From contig OY855908.1 in NCBI GenBank assembly GCA_963693305.1, positions 33,065,805 to 33,129,804 on the forward strand: a DNA stretch of 64,000 nucleotides, read 5' to 3'. The notes beneath the pieces were generated by a model. It searched no databases. It was given only the letters and a program-made list of their open reading frames with translations, and was not told the DNA's origin. Shown piece after piece: positions 24,918 through 37,885 of the stretch (position 1 is the stretch's first letter; the number at the start of each line of letters is the position of its first letter). Made by a program: the position numbers and the translations under genes. The stretch is from Meandrina meandrites (Eukaryota; Cnidaria; Anthozoa; Scleractinia; Meandrinidae).

Positions 24918-25500
24918 GATGGTTCCTGGTGTGGAGGTAAAATGACACAAAGGTAAGCACAAGATTCAATATGCCCACACTCAATGCGGAATAGGCGACA
25001 TAATCAGTTGATGTAGAGAGATATGAATCGTGAATATTTGCGATGTCATCAGACGTGGGTTGTATGGACTGCGTCAGCTGACCATCTAATGCTGTGAAGG
25101 TCGCATCGAGGCTGTCCAAAATGGATTTGTTTAAAGTCACCGGTGTGGGAACAGTCAGGGTGATATGATTAAAGGACGCCAAAGTCGTGTTAGCTGTTAG
25201 AGAAGCCCAAGGTGTAAGACGCATCGTACTGAATGTGCAAACCACTGGCACCAAGACAGTGATGCGCGCTACATGGAAAATGACCAAGGTCTGTCGTATA
25301 TTTCCAGCTTCAAAGCGTTTGTTGCAAGGGGGTTGCTACATGGCAAGTGGAGCCATAATCCTGATCTCAACCGCAAAGTCGTAGTGGAAATAGATAGAAT
25401 GGACGTCCGCCAAGAAGTGAAGAAGTGAAGGATCGAGGGTAGCCTGTACAGTCCTTAGGTTGTACGTGATTCCAATGGAAGGTAAGTTGAGAATCAATGT
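24829..25500 (-). pseudogene. Env-like membrane ORF of LTR retroelement, with in-frame stop
   Basis: The frame is open from 25500 to the TAA at 24829 except for a TAG at 25336-25338. It has a hydrophobic span (YSALSVGILNLVLTFVSFYL) preceded by a polar segment with DGQLTQSIQ and followed by a short basic tail TRNHH, i.e. a C-terminal membrane anchor as in env-like proteins of some Ty3/gypsy elements. There is no direct sequence match to a named env family, so 'env-like' rests on position and topology. The TAG and missing N-terminal part make it a broken copy. Confidence 0.4.
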
Positions 25501-25803
25501 TTAAGGGATACCAAGCCAGCTAATAATAGTAGTCTTAAGTAAAAAATTCAGACCAATGTGGTTGGATTGATAAAAGTGGTAAACCTTCATCTAACGCCTT
25601 AGAAGTAAATAACACAAGTAAGCGGGTCAAAATTCGTGAATGTAAAAATGAAGCCTTGTGTGAAAATCAAAACAAAGTTGCGAAAGCATTCGACTGCGAC
25701 TGTCACTGTGAAAAGTTGCGATAGATATACGAATTTCTTGAGATAGGCCATCAAGTGCGGTTGTCAAAGGGTCAGTTGTTTTCATGCATTGGAAAAAAAT
25801 TTA

Positions 25804-26343
25804 TCAGGCGGTTTTCGTTTTCTGGGCATCGTGTATGCGTAGGGTAGTGGGAACACTTTCCTTATGGTCTGCATGACGATTAGACTCAGAACCAATCCGA
25901 GGATCACCGTTAATTAGTGTCGTTTGACCGTTCACTAAGAGACTAGACGGCTTTGCATGAGTTAAACAAGTCCCAGATTGCTCATGATCCTGCATTGACA
26001 AAGTTCTCATGTATTCAAATGGGGCTGGGTCGAGTAGTAATTCCAAAACGCGATGTTGTAAATCTATCTTAGCATTATACTGTTCTAAGAAGTCTCGCCC
26101 AAGTATCGCGTCATAAGCTATTGTTTCTATAATTAAGACATCAAATGGATAAGTCTTATTATCAATCGTGAAAGGTACTTGTACTTGTCCGATCACAGGT
26201 ATAGTTTGTCCATTGACTGCTTTAATTTGTGCTATTGGTGTTGGTAATGGAGGATGATTAGTCAATGGCGGAATTTGTTGCCATGCCTCTGCCTTAATAG
26301 CGCTGACATTAGCGCCAGTGTCTATCAAAAGAGTAACGTGTTT
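25804..26343 (-). pseudogene. Retroviral-type aspartic protease of LTR retroelement
   Basis: Shows the catalytic LLIDTGANVSAI motif, a putative flap region and the ILGRDFLEQY motif characteristic of Ty3/gypsy-type proteases. An in-frame TGA (26344-26346) stands six codons before the active-site Asp, so the pro region is interrupted. Reverse transcriptase, RNase H and integrase should follow, but the frame ends at 25804 and no RT motif is seen before the env-like ORF. Confidence 0.75.
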
Positions 26344-26580
26344 TCAATTTATGTGTCCAGTGATGGAAATGTTTTGCGAAGGCGACACCAAAGGTATCGA
26401 GCTCAAGAGTGAAATAAACCTATCATTGACGTCAATTTCTCTTTGTTTTGGTATCACAAGTGCACAATTGTCTGAATCCTCACATGTAATAGGTTCTTCG
26501 TTTCCTACATCACTGTTTCCACTTATACTCTTGACTGTAGTTTCTTTTTTTTAGGAAAAGTTTCATTATCTTTTGAGAGA

Positions 26581-27438
26581 CTAAAGTTGTTTGTCATGCT
26601 CAGACTTGTTCACTGGATTATCAGTCTTATTATTGCTCTGTTTATTGACAGACTCGCCATCACAATTTATGTCTATATTAACTGACTGTGTCGTTGTGTC
26701 ATATTGGTCAGCGGTTATAGTGCCTAAATCTTCGGTGCTAACAGTTCTAAAACAAACAAATGATTTTCGCGGCGGTGCATAATTCGTTTTCTGTGTAATC
26801 TCAATTATATTTCCCTCCTCTTGAATATCACTAAAAGAACTCATTTTCTCTTCATTGGCGCTAACATCGTTATATTTCGTAATGAATGTCGTTTTCATTT
26901 CATTTTCTCTATCAGAACACAATTCATCGCAGTCTCCGTCAATCAAAGGATGCACGCGAGGCCTACGGAACAACTTTATCTTTGAACATGAGGACTTAAG
27001 CTTCCTAGCTTTGTTAGCGAAAAACCGTTTCTTTTGCTTCGAGCGACATTTAACATTTTCAGTCTCATTTTCATTTTCTACGTGGGAAATTTCTTCAACA
27101 ACTGTTATTATTTGTACAGGCTCTTCGATTTCAATTTGACCTTGTTCCCAAACAATTCCTGGTTCCTCAAATTCTGCTATTTCAAAATTCAATTCTTGCA
27201 CCTCTGGCACCATAACCACGCCAGCTAAATTTATCTCATGTTGAACTGTAGAATTAGTTAGCAACATAGAATCTTCAGAAACGTTATTTTTAGGCAATAT
27301 AATATCAGCATTGTTGTTATTTTGCTGTGGATTAGTCTGTTTTCGCGTAGTTTCACTAAATGTATCCTGAGTGTCATCTACAGAAAATTCATTTTGAGAA
27401 ATTATTTCCTGCATTTCATGCATATCATTTAATTGCAA
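26581..27438 (-). pseudogene. Gag-pro spacer ORF of LTR retroelement
   Basis: A 285-codon acidic, Asn/Glu-rich frame with a basic patch (KCRSKQKKRFF, KLFRRPRVHP) and no recognised domain. It lies in the same orientation as gag and protease, ends in several stops before the protease frame and is preceded by a 1-nt frameshift near 27490, since adjoining frames continue plausible coding sequence (TKTVRFDVPDFQEQKF). It is probably a decayed linker between gag and protease. Confidence 0.45.
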
Positions 27439-27697
27439 AATTACTTGTGTCCCAACACCATCTTTAAATTTAAAATTATCAGGAACTGAAACGATTATCG
27501 TTATCGTTTACGCTAACAGTGTTCATTTCCACTGTGACAAACTTCTGTTCCTGAAAATCCGGTACGTCAAACCTAACTGTTTTGGTTTTGTCTACAGGAA
27601 CTGTTTTGTTTATAGAAACTCACTGACTCAGACTCACTACATTCGAGTTCGGCTTAAAAGCTGCGCCTTGATCTGACTGTTTCTTTGTTAGTTCTCT

Positions 27698-27886
27698 TTA
27701 TCTTCGCTTGCGAGCTGCCATTTGTTCAGATCGCACTGCGTAAGATTCTGGCTTAGCCTTAGCTACTGAATTGTTTTCGAGCCTCTCCGGGATAGGAGAC
27801 TCGTGCGAATCAAGCACAGCCTGGTTTTCTAAACTGTTATCATTATTTGAATCAACATTTTTGTTTGACGTGTTAGAGTCTGCCAC
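27698..27886 (-). other. Short hydrophilic ORF upstream of the spacer
   Basis: 62 codons, Ser/Asn-rich, ending EQMAARKRR. Likely the broken upstream part of the same spacer frame. Confidence 0.3.
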
Positions 27887-28734
27887 TGGTAAATTAGTAG
27901 AGATGTCTACGTTAGTCCAATCTACACTAGTTGAAACATTATTTACACCTAAAACGATCCCTTCTTGTCCCGGCTCAAAAGAAGTCGAAACAAGAAGTTG
28001 CTATAGCAACTTAAAACCGCGCTTATATTTTTGGCTAATTAACAGCTTTCTTTCTCAAAAGTCACGGTTAAATTTAATCTGTTTGCATTATGAGTAAAGG
28101 ACTAGCAAAGTAGTCACGTTAGTCACACAATCCGAGGTTTACGTTGTCCCCGACTATCTTTAGCTTGGGGGTTTTTCCCTTCTAATGACGTGACCCCTGC
28201 ACGTTCGGGCACGCTTAATTGTTTACTTAAGCATATATTTCATTTCCTTTCAAATATTTGAACTCACTTCAAGGAAATAGCCAAAGAATTCACTTCGATT
28301 GCCTAAACCCACAAGAAATACTCGCAGAAGAGGAAACAAATTAAATTAATGACCGTCGCTTCTGCCGACATAAACATGCAAATGAAACACAATGTTATTT
28401 GTCACGTAACGAAAGTGAAACGTGCAACATCAGCGCATTCCATGGCTGACGTAATACCTTTTTCAGTGTATTCAACATTCGCTTTGAATCGAACGCTTCG
28501 ATAAAACCAAAAGAAAATAGACTTTATACACAATAAAGAAAACAATATCCGCAACATTTTCCGTACATTCATGTTTCAACAGCTTTTGGCGAATAAACAT
28601 CACAGGTTGCGTGATTCAGTCCCGATCACGATTTGGCCGAGTGGAGGTTTGCGTCTGGTCACCGACATAAAAAAAAATAATAATAAATCCCGTGTAAAGC
28701 AAGAACCGCGCTCGGCCCATGGCCGCGCGGTTAA
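27887..28734. other. Non-coding gap between gag and spacer
   Basis: About 850 bp without long ORFs inside an otherwise gag-pro-collinear element. It could be an insertion; I see no terminal repeats. Confidence 0.4.
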
Positions 28735-29796
28735 TTAGTTTAAATTCTGGTTACCAGGAGGAACGAAACTGCGCCGTTCGTCCCCGGTCCTCGGGTTTTG
28801 ATCCCGCGGTCGCGCTTGAAAAGGAATTCGCGGATCTCTATTATCGGCCTGTCGCTTTCTACATGTGAACGCAATATGCCCAACTTTTCTGCAATAATTA
28901 CAAATCGGCCTCCCATCAAAACTACGGCGATTTCTATAGTCCTGGCCGTGAGCCTGTTCATTGCGAGCTCGTCGCACTTCTTGCCTAACTTGTCGGGATA
29001 TAATTTCGGCTATTTCTTCTCTACCTAAAGACTTTTCCCTTTTATATTCTTGGCCTTGTGAACTATTGTTATTATACGGCGCATTATAAGCCGCTACACT
29101 TGGCTGCGAATTATTCCCGTTAGTTTGCATTTTGGCTAGCGCTTGTAATATTTCATCAGTGCGGTCTACAGTTTGTGGCTCTGGTAAAGACTCTTTCAGT
29201 TTAGCGTGCATTTCCGCATCCTCAAAGGTACTAGGCCGTTGCAAAATAACATAGTTCTTAATAGTGGGCTTAAGGCCTTGTATAAAATAATTAACACTTT
29301 CTTCGCGCGGCAATTTTATCCTTTGGCTTATGCGACGAATATCAGCGGCGAAATTCGCTACAGTCTCAGTGGCAAGTTGTTTTCTATTACTTAGTTGTTG
29401 GCGTAAAAGCCATACATCTGATTCTGTATGAAACTGCTTTATAAGCGCCTTGGAAAGCGTATCAAAATTTGCTCCAGACAGTAGCGGCCGTGAATTTAAC
29501 CACAAATTAGCTTGTCCTGTTAACAAAAGCGGCAATATTTGCGCTTTTCGCTCTTCTGAAAATTTGTAAAAACCAGCCGCTCGCTCAAATTGCGCTACAA
29601 ATTCTCTCACATCTTCATTAGCAGCACCAGAAAACTTAGGCAAAGGAATATTATTTGCGCCCGAAAATGATGGTAAATCATTTGATTTATCAAGCGACTT
29701 CCTTAGCGCTACTATTTGATTTTGCATCTGAGCCGCGAAATGCTAATTCTGAGTAGAAAGTAACTTTGCCACGTCGTCAAAAGTCACAGTAGTCAT
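28735..29796 (-). pseudogene. Gag polyprotein of a Ty3/gypsy-like LTR retroelement
   Basis: From the ATG at 29796 the frame MTTVTFDDVAKLLSTQN hits a TAG at 29743-29745, then continues open for 330 codons to 28735. The body has the retrotransposon gag pattern (PLPKFSGAANEDVREFVAQF, LLLTGQANLWL, ETVANFAADIRR, YFIQGLKP) and a C-terminal CCHC zinc knuckle CNYCRKVGHIAFTC flanked by Arg-rich sequence. Its role would be particle assembly and RNA packaging. One nonsense codon breaks it; otherwise it is well preserved. Confidence 0.85.
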
Positions 29797-29815
29797 TTCG
29801 CTTGTATCTACAGAG

Positions 29816-30070
29816 CTAACAATAGTTATTGTATTTGAACAGGCTTGATGGGTATTGTTGTTTAGGATCTTTTCCCTCTAGGTCAAGAAATGCTTCGCTA
29901 TCACTGTCCAAAAGTTTTCTTGTTTCTTTTGGTAATCGTGATTTTGCGCTTTTGCTTGTTTTACTTGTTTTACGTTGCTTTTTAACTTTGGCTGCCTTTT
30001 CACAGTGGCCGTCGCAAGTTCCAGCGAGTTTATTTACCTTAGATTTTCGAAAGGTTTTAAGGTTACACAA
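29816..30070 (-). other. Basic ORF upstream of gag
   Basis: About 84 Lys/Ser-rich codons in a different frame from gag. Could be degraded element leader sequence; no domain recognised. Confidence 0.25.
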
Positions 30071-30483
30071 TACCCTCAGAGGTCTACTTTTGTCGAAAAA
30101 AAATTTTTTGGACTAAAATAAAAGTTTACTTTAGATCTAACATTTCCGCAAATCTTAAAACGCACGCGAGTTATTTCGAAAACAGGGTTTTTTAATAAAA
30201 GTTAATAAAACAGTTAGTTGTCATAATCGTCATAGCGCGTTGATTCCCCGGCGATGATTTTGCGCGAAACGGCCTTATTAGCGAGCTCTTATTACAAGGA
30301 CATCATTAGCATTGTTTTGTTTACATGTGATTTTGCTTCTCTTTTATTCTCAATCTTCGTTTTATCGCTCTTCGATTCTCTATTTGGCCTTATTGAGGTC
30401 GTGAAACAAGTTAAAAAATAGTACCCAGTGGGTACATGAGTCTAATGCGTCATGGATTGTTAGTGCGGTTGAAATATGTAGCA

Positions 30484-30779
30484 GCGGAGAGGGGGAGGGG
30501 CTGCTGCTAAACTTCTCCCCAGGCTCCACTCCTTTCGTCTGAAAGAAATAAAATCCATCCTGGCAAAAACCAATTAAAATGAGAAGAAACTGACAACGCC
30601 ATCATAAAGAGCATACACTCCTGCCTTTGGCAAAATTTTCTTTTGTTTCTACCGCAAATGGTCGCTGAGCAGCAAGCCAACAAACTTTTCAATTGTACTT
30701 TTCACTGCCGTACATTTTCAGGAAAAAGTAATCATGGCCATTTTTTAAAGCACTATTTAAAAAACTACAACTTCCCTTA
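30484..30779 (-). repeat. Direct repeat R, copy 1
   Basis: Matches 32783-33080 at roughly 90% by eye, from GGGGGAGGGGC to CTACAACTTC. Both contain a similar minus-strand 61-62-codon ORF (MKSLLA..). Confidence 0.75.
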
Positions 30780-32782
30780 ACCTGGAGTAAAATTTATCGT
30801 CTGCGATAATAATAATATTATGTAAATTCTCTGTTATTTCATTAGTTTTACATGTTTTTATTTAAACAATTTTTTTTTGTCATGAACCCCAGAATGGTTT
30901 TAAAACTTACATGTAATTAAGTGTCAGTATTTACATGTAGCATTATTGGGTTCTGGGATGTTCATATTATATAAATAGCTATAAATGTCACTCAAGTATA
31001 TTCAGGTTTAAACTGGCAACGTGTGGGAATCAATCATGTGAATATTTTATTACATTGACACAATGTGTATTTTTGAGTTCATTTTGACTAACAGGAATGC
31101 CCTTGCAAAGTCTTCAATTCAAGTCACCTGTAAATAGAAACAAAACAAACAAAACCTATTTATTTTGATGAAATTGCTATTTTCCAGCATGCAGACTCAG
31201 TATATTAAAATTAAATGGCCTTTTTCAGTGTGTGAAAAAAACTGGCTGCTTTCATGTTGGGCTAGTGGATCCAATAATTTTTTCCACTTGCTAGATAGCC
31301 AAATCACATTTATCGATTTTTATTTTTTGTTGTAGTTGTTTCGAAAGAAACATGGGACTTTGGGTGAGCTTATAATGGTTTCACCTTGCCCAGTCTACCT
31401 GGGTCAGGCAAGGAAGAAATCATTCCAGTTAGCCTGCATAAGATTCCGGTTGGCCTACATAGTACTCCGGTTAGCCCTAAAAGCACTTTGGTTGCCAAAT
31501 GTTACATCATGTTGCTTGCAGTTAGCTTTACATTGGAATTAAGGTTTTCTGGCTTGCTTAAGCTTAAGGCCTCATGAATTTTTACATTGCTACTTTAAAA
31601 TGCTACTGAAGGTCATCCAACAACTGAAAATACAGGCCTTAAGAAAATGTCAAACAGATTTTTATAAAGTAGACAAATGCCTGGTCAAAAAGCAGATCTT
31701 AAATGCCTCAGGTAATGATTGTGTGTAGAGAAGGAAGGGAATTGCTAGAATTGATTGTCACATAACTATGTGTAAAACTAAGAGATCAACAACTACCTGA
31801 ACTTGTTACAATCCATCGTTTAACTTGACAGGTATCCAGAATGTCCTCAGTTCTGAATTCTGTAAATCCTGTCAAGACATTAGGCATTCTATTAGTCTCA
31901 AAAATGACCTGTAGACCACAAAATGCAAAAGAAACGGAAATCTATGTTTACCAATACAATACTGAAAACATCATGGTGAGAACAAATTCTAAGTTAAGAA
32001 ATGGTCTCATTTATTAAACCTTCCCAAGGAGGCATTCCAAAACGTGAGTAGCACTGTTTAATTGAAGTCTAGATTAGCTACCAGGTCGACTGCAAGTAGT
32101 CTCTAGTCTAACTTTAATAAAAAAAGAGATCACACAGAAATGTTTCTTCCAATTTCAAAGGTATCACATCAAAGGTGTTGCAGTAATTTCAAATCTCCCT
32201 GACGTAATTTTTCTCTGCGGCCTGAAATGGCCACTTGGTCAATATTTTGAGGAACATTTCCTCACGTATAAATAATGAAAGGATGCGATTCTTATTAATT
32301 TGAAGTACAGTAGCTTAAATTTCAGATGACAAACATAAATAACAGTTACATGCCTCGACGAAATGACTGCCATTGAATACTATCTCCTCGTTCTCACTAT
32401 CTATTTTTACGCTGAGCTCGGCATTCATTCCAGTAAGCTAAGTTGATAAACATGATAAACATCGAAGACATAATTCAACCAGTCTACAATGAGAAACGCT
32501 TACCTCAGATCCCTGTAAGTTTCTGTTACCCACGTTTTCGCACGTTTCTACTCATTCCACATTCTTCTCTATCGGGAATACAAATAAAGGAGGTATACCC
32601 TACATTTGGGGACTTGTTTTGATCGCTTCAAGAAGGAAAAACATCGACAAAACTGTCCTCTATAACTCAAAATCACTCCATTGGATTCCCCTTTCCTGTC
32701 GCCATTATTCGTCGCCATTTTGAAAATGCTCTTGTCGTGAGCCCGCAATACGGACCAAGGGGAATCCGCTGGGGAGACTCCC

Positions 32783-33080
32783 AGCAGGAGGAGGGGGAGG
32801 GGCAGCTACTTAACCTCTCCCCAGGCTACACTCCTTTCGTATGAAAGAAATAAAATCCATCCTGGCCAAAAGCAATTGAAATGAGAAGAAACTGACAACG
32901 CCATCATAAAGAGCATGCACTCCTGCTTTTGGCAAAATTTTCTTTTATTCCTACCGCAAATGATCGCTGAGTAGGAAGCCAACAAACTTTTCAATTGTAT
33001 TTTTACTGCCGTACATTTTTAGGAAAAAGTAATAATGGCCATTTTTTGAAACACTATTTAAAAAGCTACAACTTCGCTTA
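32783..33080 (-). repeat. Direct repeat R, copy 2
   Basis: Second copy, 2.3 kb away in the same orientation. It may be the flanking repeat of a non-autonomous element or a dispersed family. Confidence 0.75.
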
Positions 33081-34366
33081 AAAAAATCCTAAGAGGGAGA
33101 TCCTAGTAATGTTTTTAAGCGGATTTAAAAATGCGGTCCGCTCTTGTCACGTGACCGATGACGTCATAACAATAAAAGTGATAAAAATGTACTTATCATA
33201 TAAATATCTACCAACATGCAATTTGTTATTTCCTCATATTTAATGCAACGCCAGATACGCACTTGTACCCAGACTCCCACTTTTTGAAAATCGTACATAG
33301 CTCCCTTAATATTTAGATTTTGTTCGGTACCCGGGCAGTCTGAAATGCCTCACACCAATGTACTTCAAACTGCAATGACTGCTTTTTCAGTAACAAAATA
33401 TCTTCGTCACAGTGAGCAAAAACGAACTTGAGAGCAATGTCACGTGACTAATGACGTCATCGCCCTACGTCTTATACAAGAAGTGGTTATTGTTAAGAGT
33501 TATTTCTACACGACATTGTACTCCTGCTGGCTTCAAACTGACCAAGTTATTTGGCATTGACGATTTTTCAGCTGCAAAGGATTTTGGGAAGGTTTTTATT
33601 ATAATTATATATTGTTTTTATAACTATTATTATTATTATTATAAAGAACCAATGAAGTACCTCGTTCCGAGAGGTAGTGGGCGACCCCGTCCATCTCGGA
33701 ATCCAGCAGCCTCTCGTCGGCAGCTTTGGTCTTTCGAGCGGCTAACCTTGTTATTGATATTTATTTTATGATATAAACACAGCGATGGAGTGTGCAAGGT
33801 TGACCAATGTTGTCGAGTCCATCGAGTTTGCAAGGACTTTGGTAACCGTTATTTTTGTTTGGAGCTCTTCGGAAAGCTTCAAGGCTTTGCCACTTGAAGA
33901 TTTTTTTTTTTCTCTTTGTGTGGCTCCATTTTGATCGAGGTATTCCTTCGTTTGTTTACTTTTCTCATCTTGAAAAAAAAAAAAAAAAACACCAACAACC
34001 ACAACGAAGTTCTTATTCGAATCTGTTGGCTATTATAGTAAACCTTCTGTTGAACAGGTTAATGTACAGTCAATTATTTGCTTCTAAATTCACGCCCGAT
34101 TTCAATTTTATTTATTTTTTCTTTTCCCAAAATATGCACTCAATGCACAGCATGAAACCAAAAGAATGAAATTCCTTAAACAAACAAAACAAACAAACAA
34201 ACAAACAAACAAACAAACAAAACACAATAACACTTTAACGACAAATAGGCCTTGCCAGTTGAGGTAAGTACATTTTTTAACTCGATCTTGAACAAACATT
34301 TTTCCGGTATTGCAAAGAAGCACCTACTAATAACAAACAAAGAGGCAATATTTTTCCATCATGCCT

Positions 34367-34372
34367 TTTATT
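34367..34372 (-). terminator. AATAAA polyadenylation signal, gene B
   Basis: AATAAA two nt beyond the TAA stop (TTAATCAATAAAAGG). Confidence 0.6.
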
Positions 34373-34374
34373 GA

Positions 34375-37300
34375 TTAATATTTGTTCATTGTACGATCGA
34401 TCCATTCCCTCAGGTAACGGACCCTTGCGTAAACACCATATTTCCCTGGAGAAGCGCATCCACTTCCCCACGATACAACACCCTCAAGGAAGAACTTTCC
34501 GCTATTTTCACACACCATGGGTCCGCCTGAATCTCCTTGGCACGAGTCTTTGCCGCCCTGGTCGAGTCCAGCACAGACCATGGAGGCATGGATTGATGAC
34601 CCGTAAGCCCTTTTACATTTTCTTTCAGTGACAATCGGGACAGAGACTTGCATCAGGACACTGGGTGATGAGCCACCTGAGGACAGTCTTCCAAATCCTA
34701 AAAACGTAACAGAAGACAAAATGGCAACAATTTTGATAGCATCTCAGCCAAATCAATGGAAGCAATTTTATTGTCACGCCATTCAAACACACACACACAC
34801 ACAGCTCACCCCATACACAATAGCATCAGTAAGGTACAGCTCGTCCCAATCCAAGGGGCAAACAAACAGATTTCCGCGCCGTAGCAAGAAGGGTTTTAAA
34901 ATACTGCAACCCCCTTTTCCCATGATTTGTTTGATTAAGGACCTCTTTTACTGCAGGTACGCATCAACGTTGGGCCTAAGATTAGGTCCTTTTATAGTTG
35001 TACTTTGCCTTCATGGGTCCCAGATCGACTCAGTCTATCTAATCTAAGGTCTCCTCATTTTAAATCGTTTTCACAGACTACAGCAATGAAGAAATGCGCT
35101 GTCTGTCGTGTCGTCATGTCTATGTGCACTAGCTAACCATGCGTTAGAAGTGGCGGCCTGTTGGTTTCTTTGCCATGAAATGCTCAAGAAATATTGAATA
35201 ATTTTCCAGTTTAAGTATTAAAATTTTTCAACCAAATACTTAAGCCCTGATTATCAACGCTCCTGTCTTGAAAGGTCAACGTTCGATTGCCTATACCTGT
35301 AACCCAGCATCTCTTGCCATCTGGAACTCTCCCGCTTGATCCAGGCAAGCAAGCCATTCCAACGGCTTTGTTAATTCGAGCGGGTGTCTTCAGCTTCAAC
35401 ATGGCGATATCGTGAGCCATGCCATGAGGTCGTTTGTAGCTGTGGTGAGGGATGATCCTGTCGACTTCGAAATCTTGTTCTGTCCCTACGTCACCTCTAC
35501 GCCTGTGAGCTCCAAGTCTGCAATATTGGGAGCAAAATTATGGAACAAATATATTCCTCTCTTCCCTTTACCTCATTCAATATGTTGTAAATCCTATTCA
35601 TTTTGTAATTGGCGAATCCTACTTGTGTAAGAACAGTTCCTGACATCGCCACCGATTTTCGTTAAGTGCAATTAAAAATGAGATAGATATACACATGGGG
35701 CAATAACTAACTTATAACTTATAACTTATGTTATATAGCTGGAATTTTTTCCCCAACAGCGCAAATCTCGTTGAGATTCTCGGGAAACAAAATTAACTGT
35801 TTCCCTCGGGACAAGTCATTAAGTGTTTATTATGTCTGTGCATCAAGAACGTTTTGGCAATAAACACAGGATACTGCTCCAAAAAGATCTTCGCTTTAAG
35901 CTCGACGGTATAACGGAACGTTATACTTGAAGTTTGCAAAAGCGGGGAGCGTAGACCATGTCATATATTTTTCTTTGTTTTCATAATTTATTTTATGCTC
36001 GATTTATCTCATAATAACTTGAAACGAGGTTAAGTTGTCTACTTGCGTCCTTCCTAGTGAGGGGGTCTGAGCTGACAACCGTAATAGCCGTAATATCAAT
36101 AGCTGCTCAGTATTTAATAACACGATCTATCTACGTTTCCAAGTCTTGGTTAGGATAATCAGTTTATTACAATGTCCCAATCAAATCGATATGCAGTTTT
36201 CAACATTAGGTATGAAATAAGCTACAGTTTTTTTTAAGTTTGATCAAATACTGTGTTTTGTTTCTTTAGAAAGAAAGTGAAGAAATCAGCGAGACATTCT
36301 GGCATGTCTTGTAATTGCTTTCATGGCTTTTAAGATTACCTTACACGGATGCTTGAGGGTGAGTCTTTCGAGATGCAGTGAGCTGCAGTGACAACCCATC
36401 GTGGATGGACCAAAGTTCCTCCACAGAAGGGAAAACCAGAAGGAGTCCTGATCATTGCTTGCCATGGCCAAGCTCCTTGCGGGGCCTGTGTTCCACCGAC
36501 AATTCGTGTACTGGGTTTATATCCACATTCTCCTGAACCACCGGTGTTACCGCCACCGCCACCGCCACCGCCATTACCGCCGTTTCCGCCATTTCCGCCA
36601 TCTCCGCCACCTCCGCCTCCACCTCCGCAGAATTTACAGGTCTTTTTGCAATATGTCGACATATAGTCTATCCAAGTTTGATCCCTTCTGCAGTATCCCT
36701 TCATTGCCCACTTTATGCAGTCCGAATTGACGTCCTCACAACCTGCAGCAAAATGAAGAAAAAAAAAGTTTCATTTCGCATTTTACTAGATCCCATCCTT
36801 AAAGAAGGTAAAGCAACTTTATTTATACACGGTTTGTGATTAAAGCTAGAAGCTTGTGGGGCCGTGTATATGAAACGAATACTAAATAAACATAGCATAT
36901 TAAATAAACATAGCATGGTTAAAAATCCCAACTGGTAGGAGGCAGAATAGTTGGCTATTTATAAGCATGACCGAGGAATTGAACTCGGGACAACCGAGAA
37001 CAAATCCAGATATTGGTCAGAACGGGACTTGGACCCGGGACCTCCGAATTTGAAGTCCAGCGCTCTAACCACTCGGCCACGCTGCCTCCCCGACAGGTAC
37101 AGGTACTTTATAGCTCGAGCTGGGACAGATTCTACAAGATCTGCAAGGATAAGTGAACCATAGGCAAGAATGGACTGGACTAAAGTAATGCTTATGATAT
37201 TAAGCTAACTAAGTGTGAATTTTCCCCGCCGAGGGAAAGGACAAAGGTTTCAGTCAAATTGCATAGAGACGGAAATGATCAATAACGCAGACCAAATATC

Positions 37301-37613
37301 TGACTTATACTTCAACGCTTGATGCAACAATCTCCAAGATATCTTGCTATGGCTCCTTTAAGTATTTTAGACCGGAAAGCGCAATAGAATTGACCGATTA
37401 AAGACGAGACTGCGTGATAAAGTACATTTGTTATTAAAAAAGAGAGATCAGCGTATTCACTCTTTGCCTAAATCTAGCGGGTTTTAACTAACAAATTCAA
37501 ATCTAGCAAATAACATTAATGTTTTTAAACCCCTCTTAGATAAGATGATTACCATGCGAGAAACTTGCCAAAACTGCAATACCCAATACACAGAAAACCA
37601 CTGAAGACTTCAT
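34375..37613 (-). CDS. ShKT-domain trypsin-like serine protease B (4 exons, intact)
   Basis: Exons 37553-37613, 36340-36742, 35297-35517 and 34375-34697 join in phases 1, 2, 1 with consensus splice sites to 335 residues. Signal peptide 1-20 ([20 protein letters not shown]), ShKT domain 22-59, Gly/Asn/Asp linker 60-92, disulfide Cys93, activation site STR100|IVGG, then triad His142, Asp191 (HDIAML) and Ser285 (GDSGGP). Asp279 at position 189 gives trypsin-type specificity; Tyr315 is at position 225 (GKYGVY). It is a secreted zymogen likely activated by a trypsin-like cut and staying tethered to its ShKT region via Cys93 and the ACLPG Cys. Gene A is a truncated duplicate of its exons 1-2. ShKT domains can bind channels or act as protein-interaction modules; the role here is unknown. 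Confidence 0.92.
36800..37086 (-). mobile_element. tRNA-derived SINE in intron 1 of protease B
   Basis: Orthologous to the SINE at 6785-7073, with the same tRNA-Leu-like head and GTATAAATAAAG tail. In this copy the anticodon loop reads CTTCAAA. Confidence 0.7.
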
Positions 37614-37658
37614 GATTAACTACAGTGACGGTAATTGTGAAGACGATACCTGTTATTT

Positions 37659-37667
37659 CCTTTTATC
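37659..37667 (-). promoter_or_regulatory. TATA-like box upstream of protease B
   Basis: GATAAAAGG, 46-54 nt upstream of the ATG, identical to gene A. Confidence 0.4.
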
Positions 37668-37885
37668 GTGGATACCACAGTTCAACGACTCAGTCTGAAC
37701 AAATACAGAAGGTTGAATCAATAAACAGAAACTGTCACAGTCATCAAAATTCATTTCAGAACGTGACTTTTTAAGATGAAATTCTGACCCTGGATAAATA
37801 GTAATAGCAATGTTTTATTTGCGAGCAAACAAGGCGTTTTATGTTATTGCGCAGCTATTTATCGAATAATATAGATTCCACACAT

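Larger units (their letters stand above)
30071..34366. other. Gene-free stretch with a 0.3-kb direct repeat
   Basis: Apart from the two repeat copies (30484-30779, 32783-33080) and short (TTA)n near 33620-33645, nothing is recognisable. ORFs here are short and without motifs. Confidence 0.55.

Noticed and set aside
33451..34323. Several 60-110-codon ORFs
   Set aside because: Composed of microsatellite translation or low complexity on both strands; no family signature.
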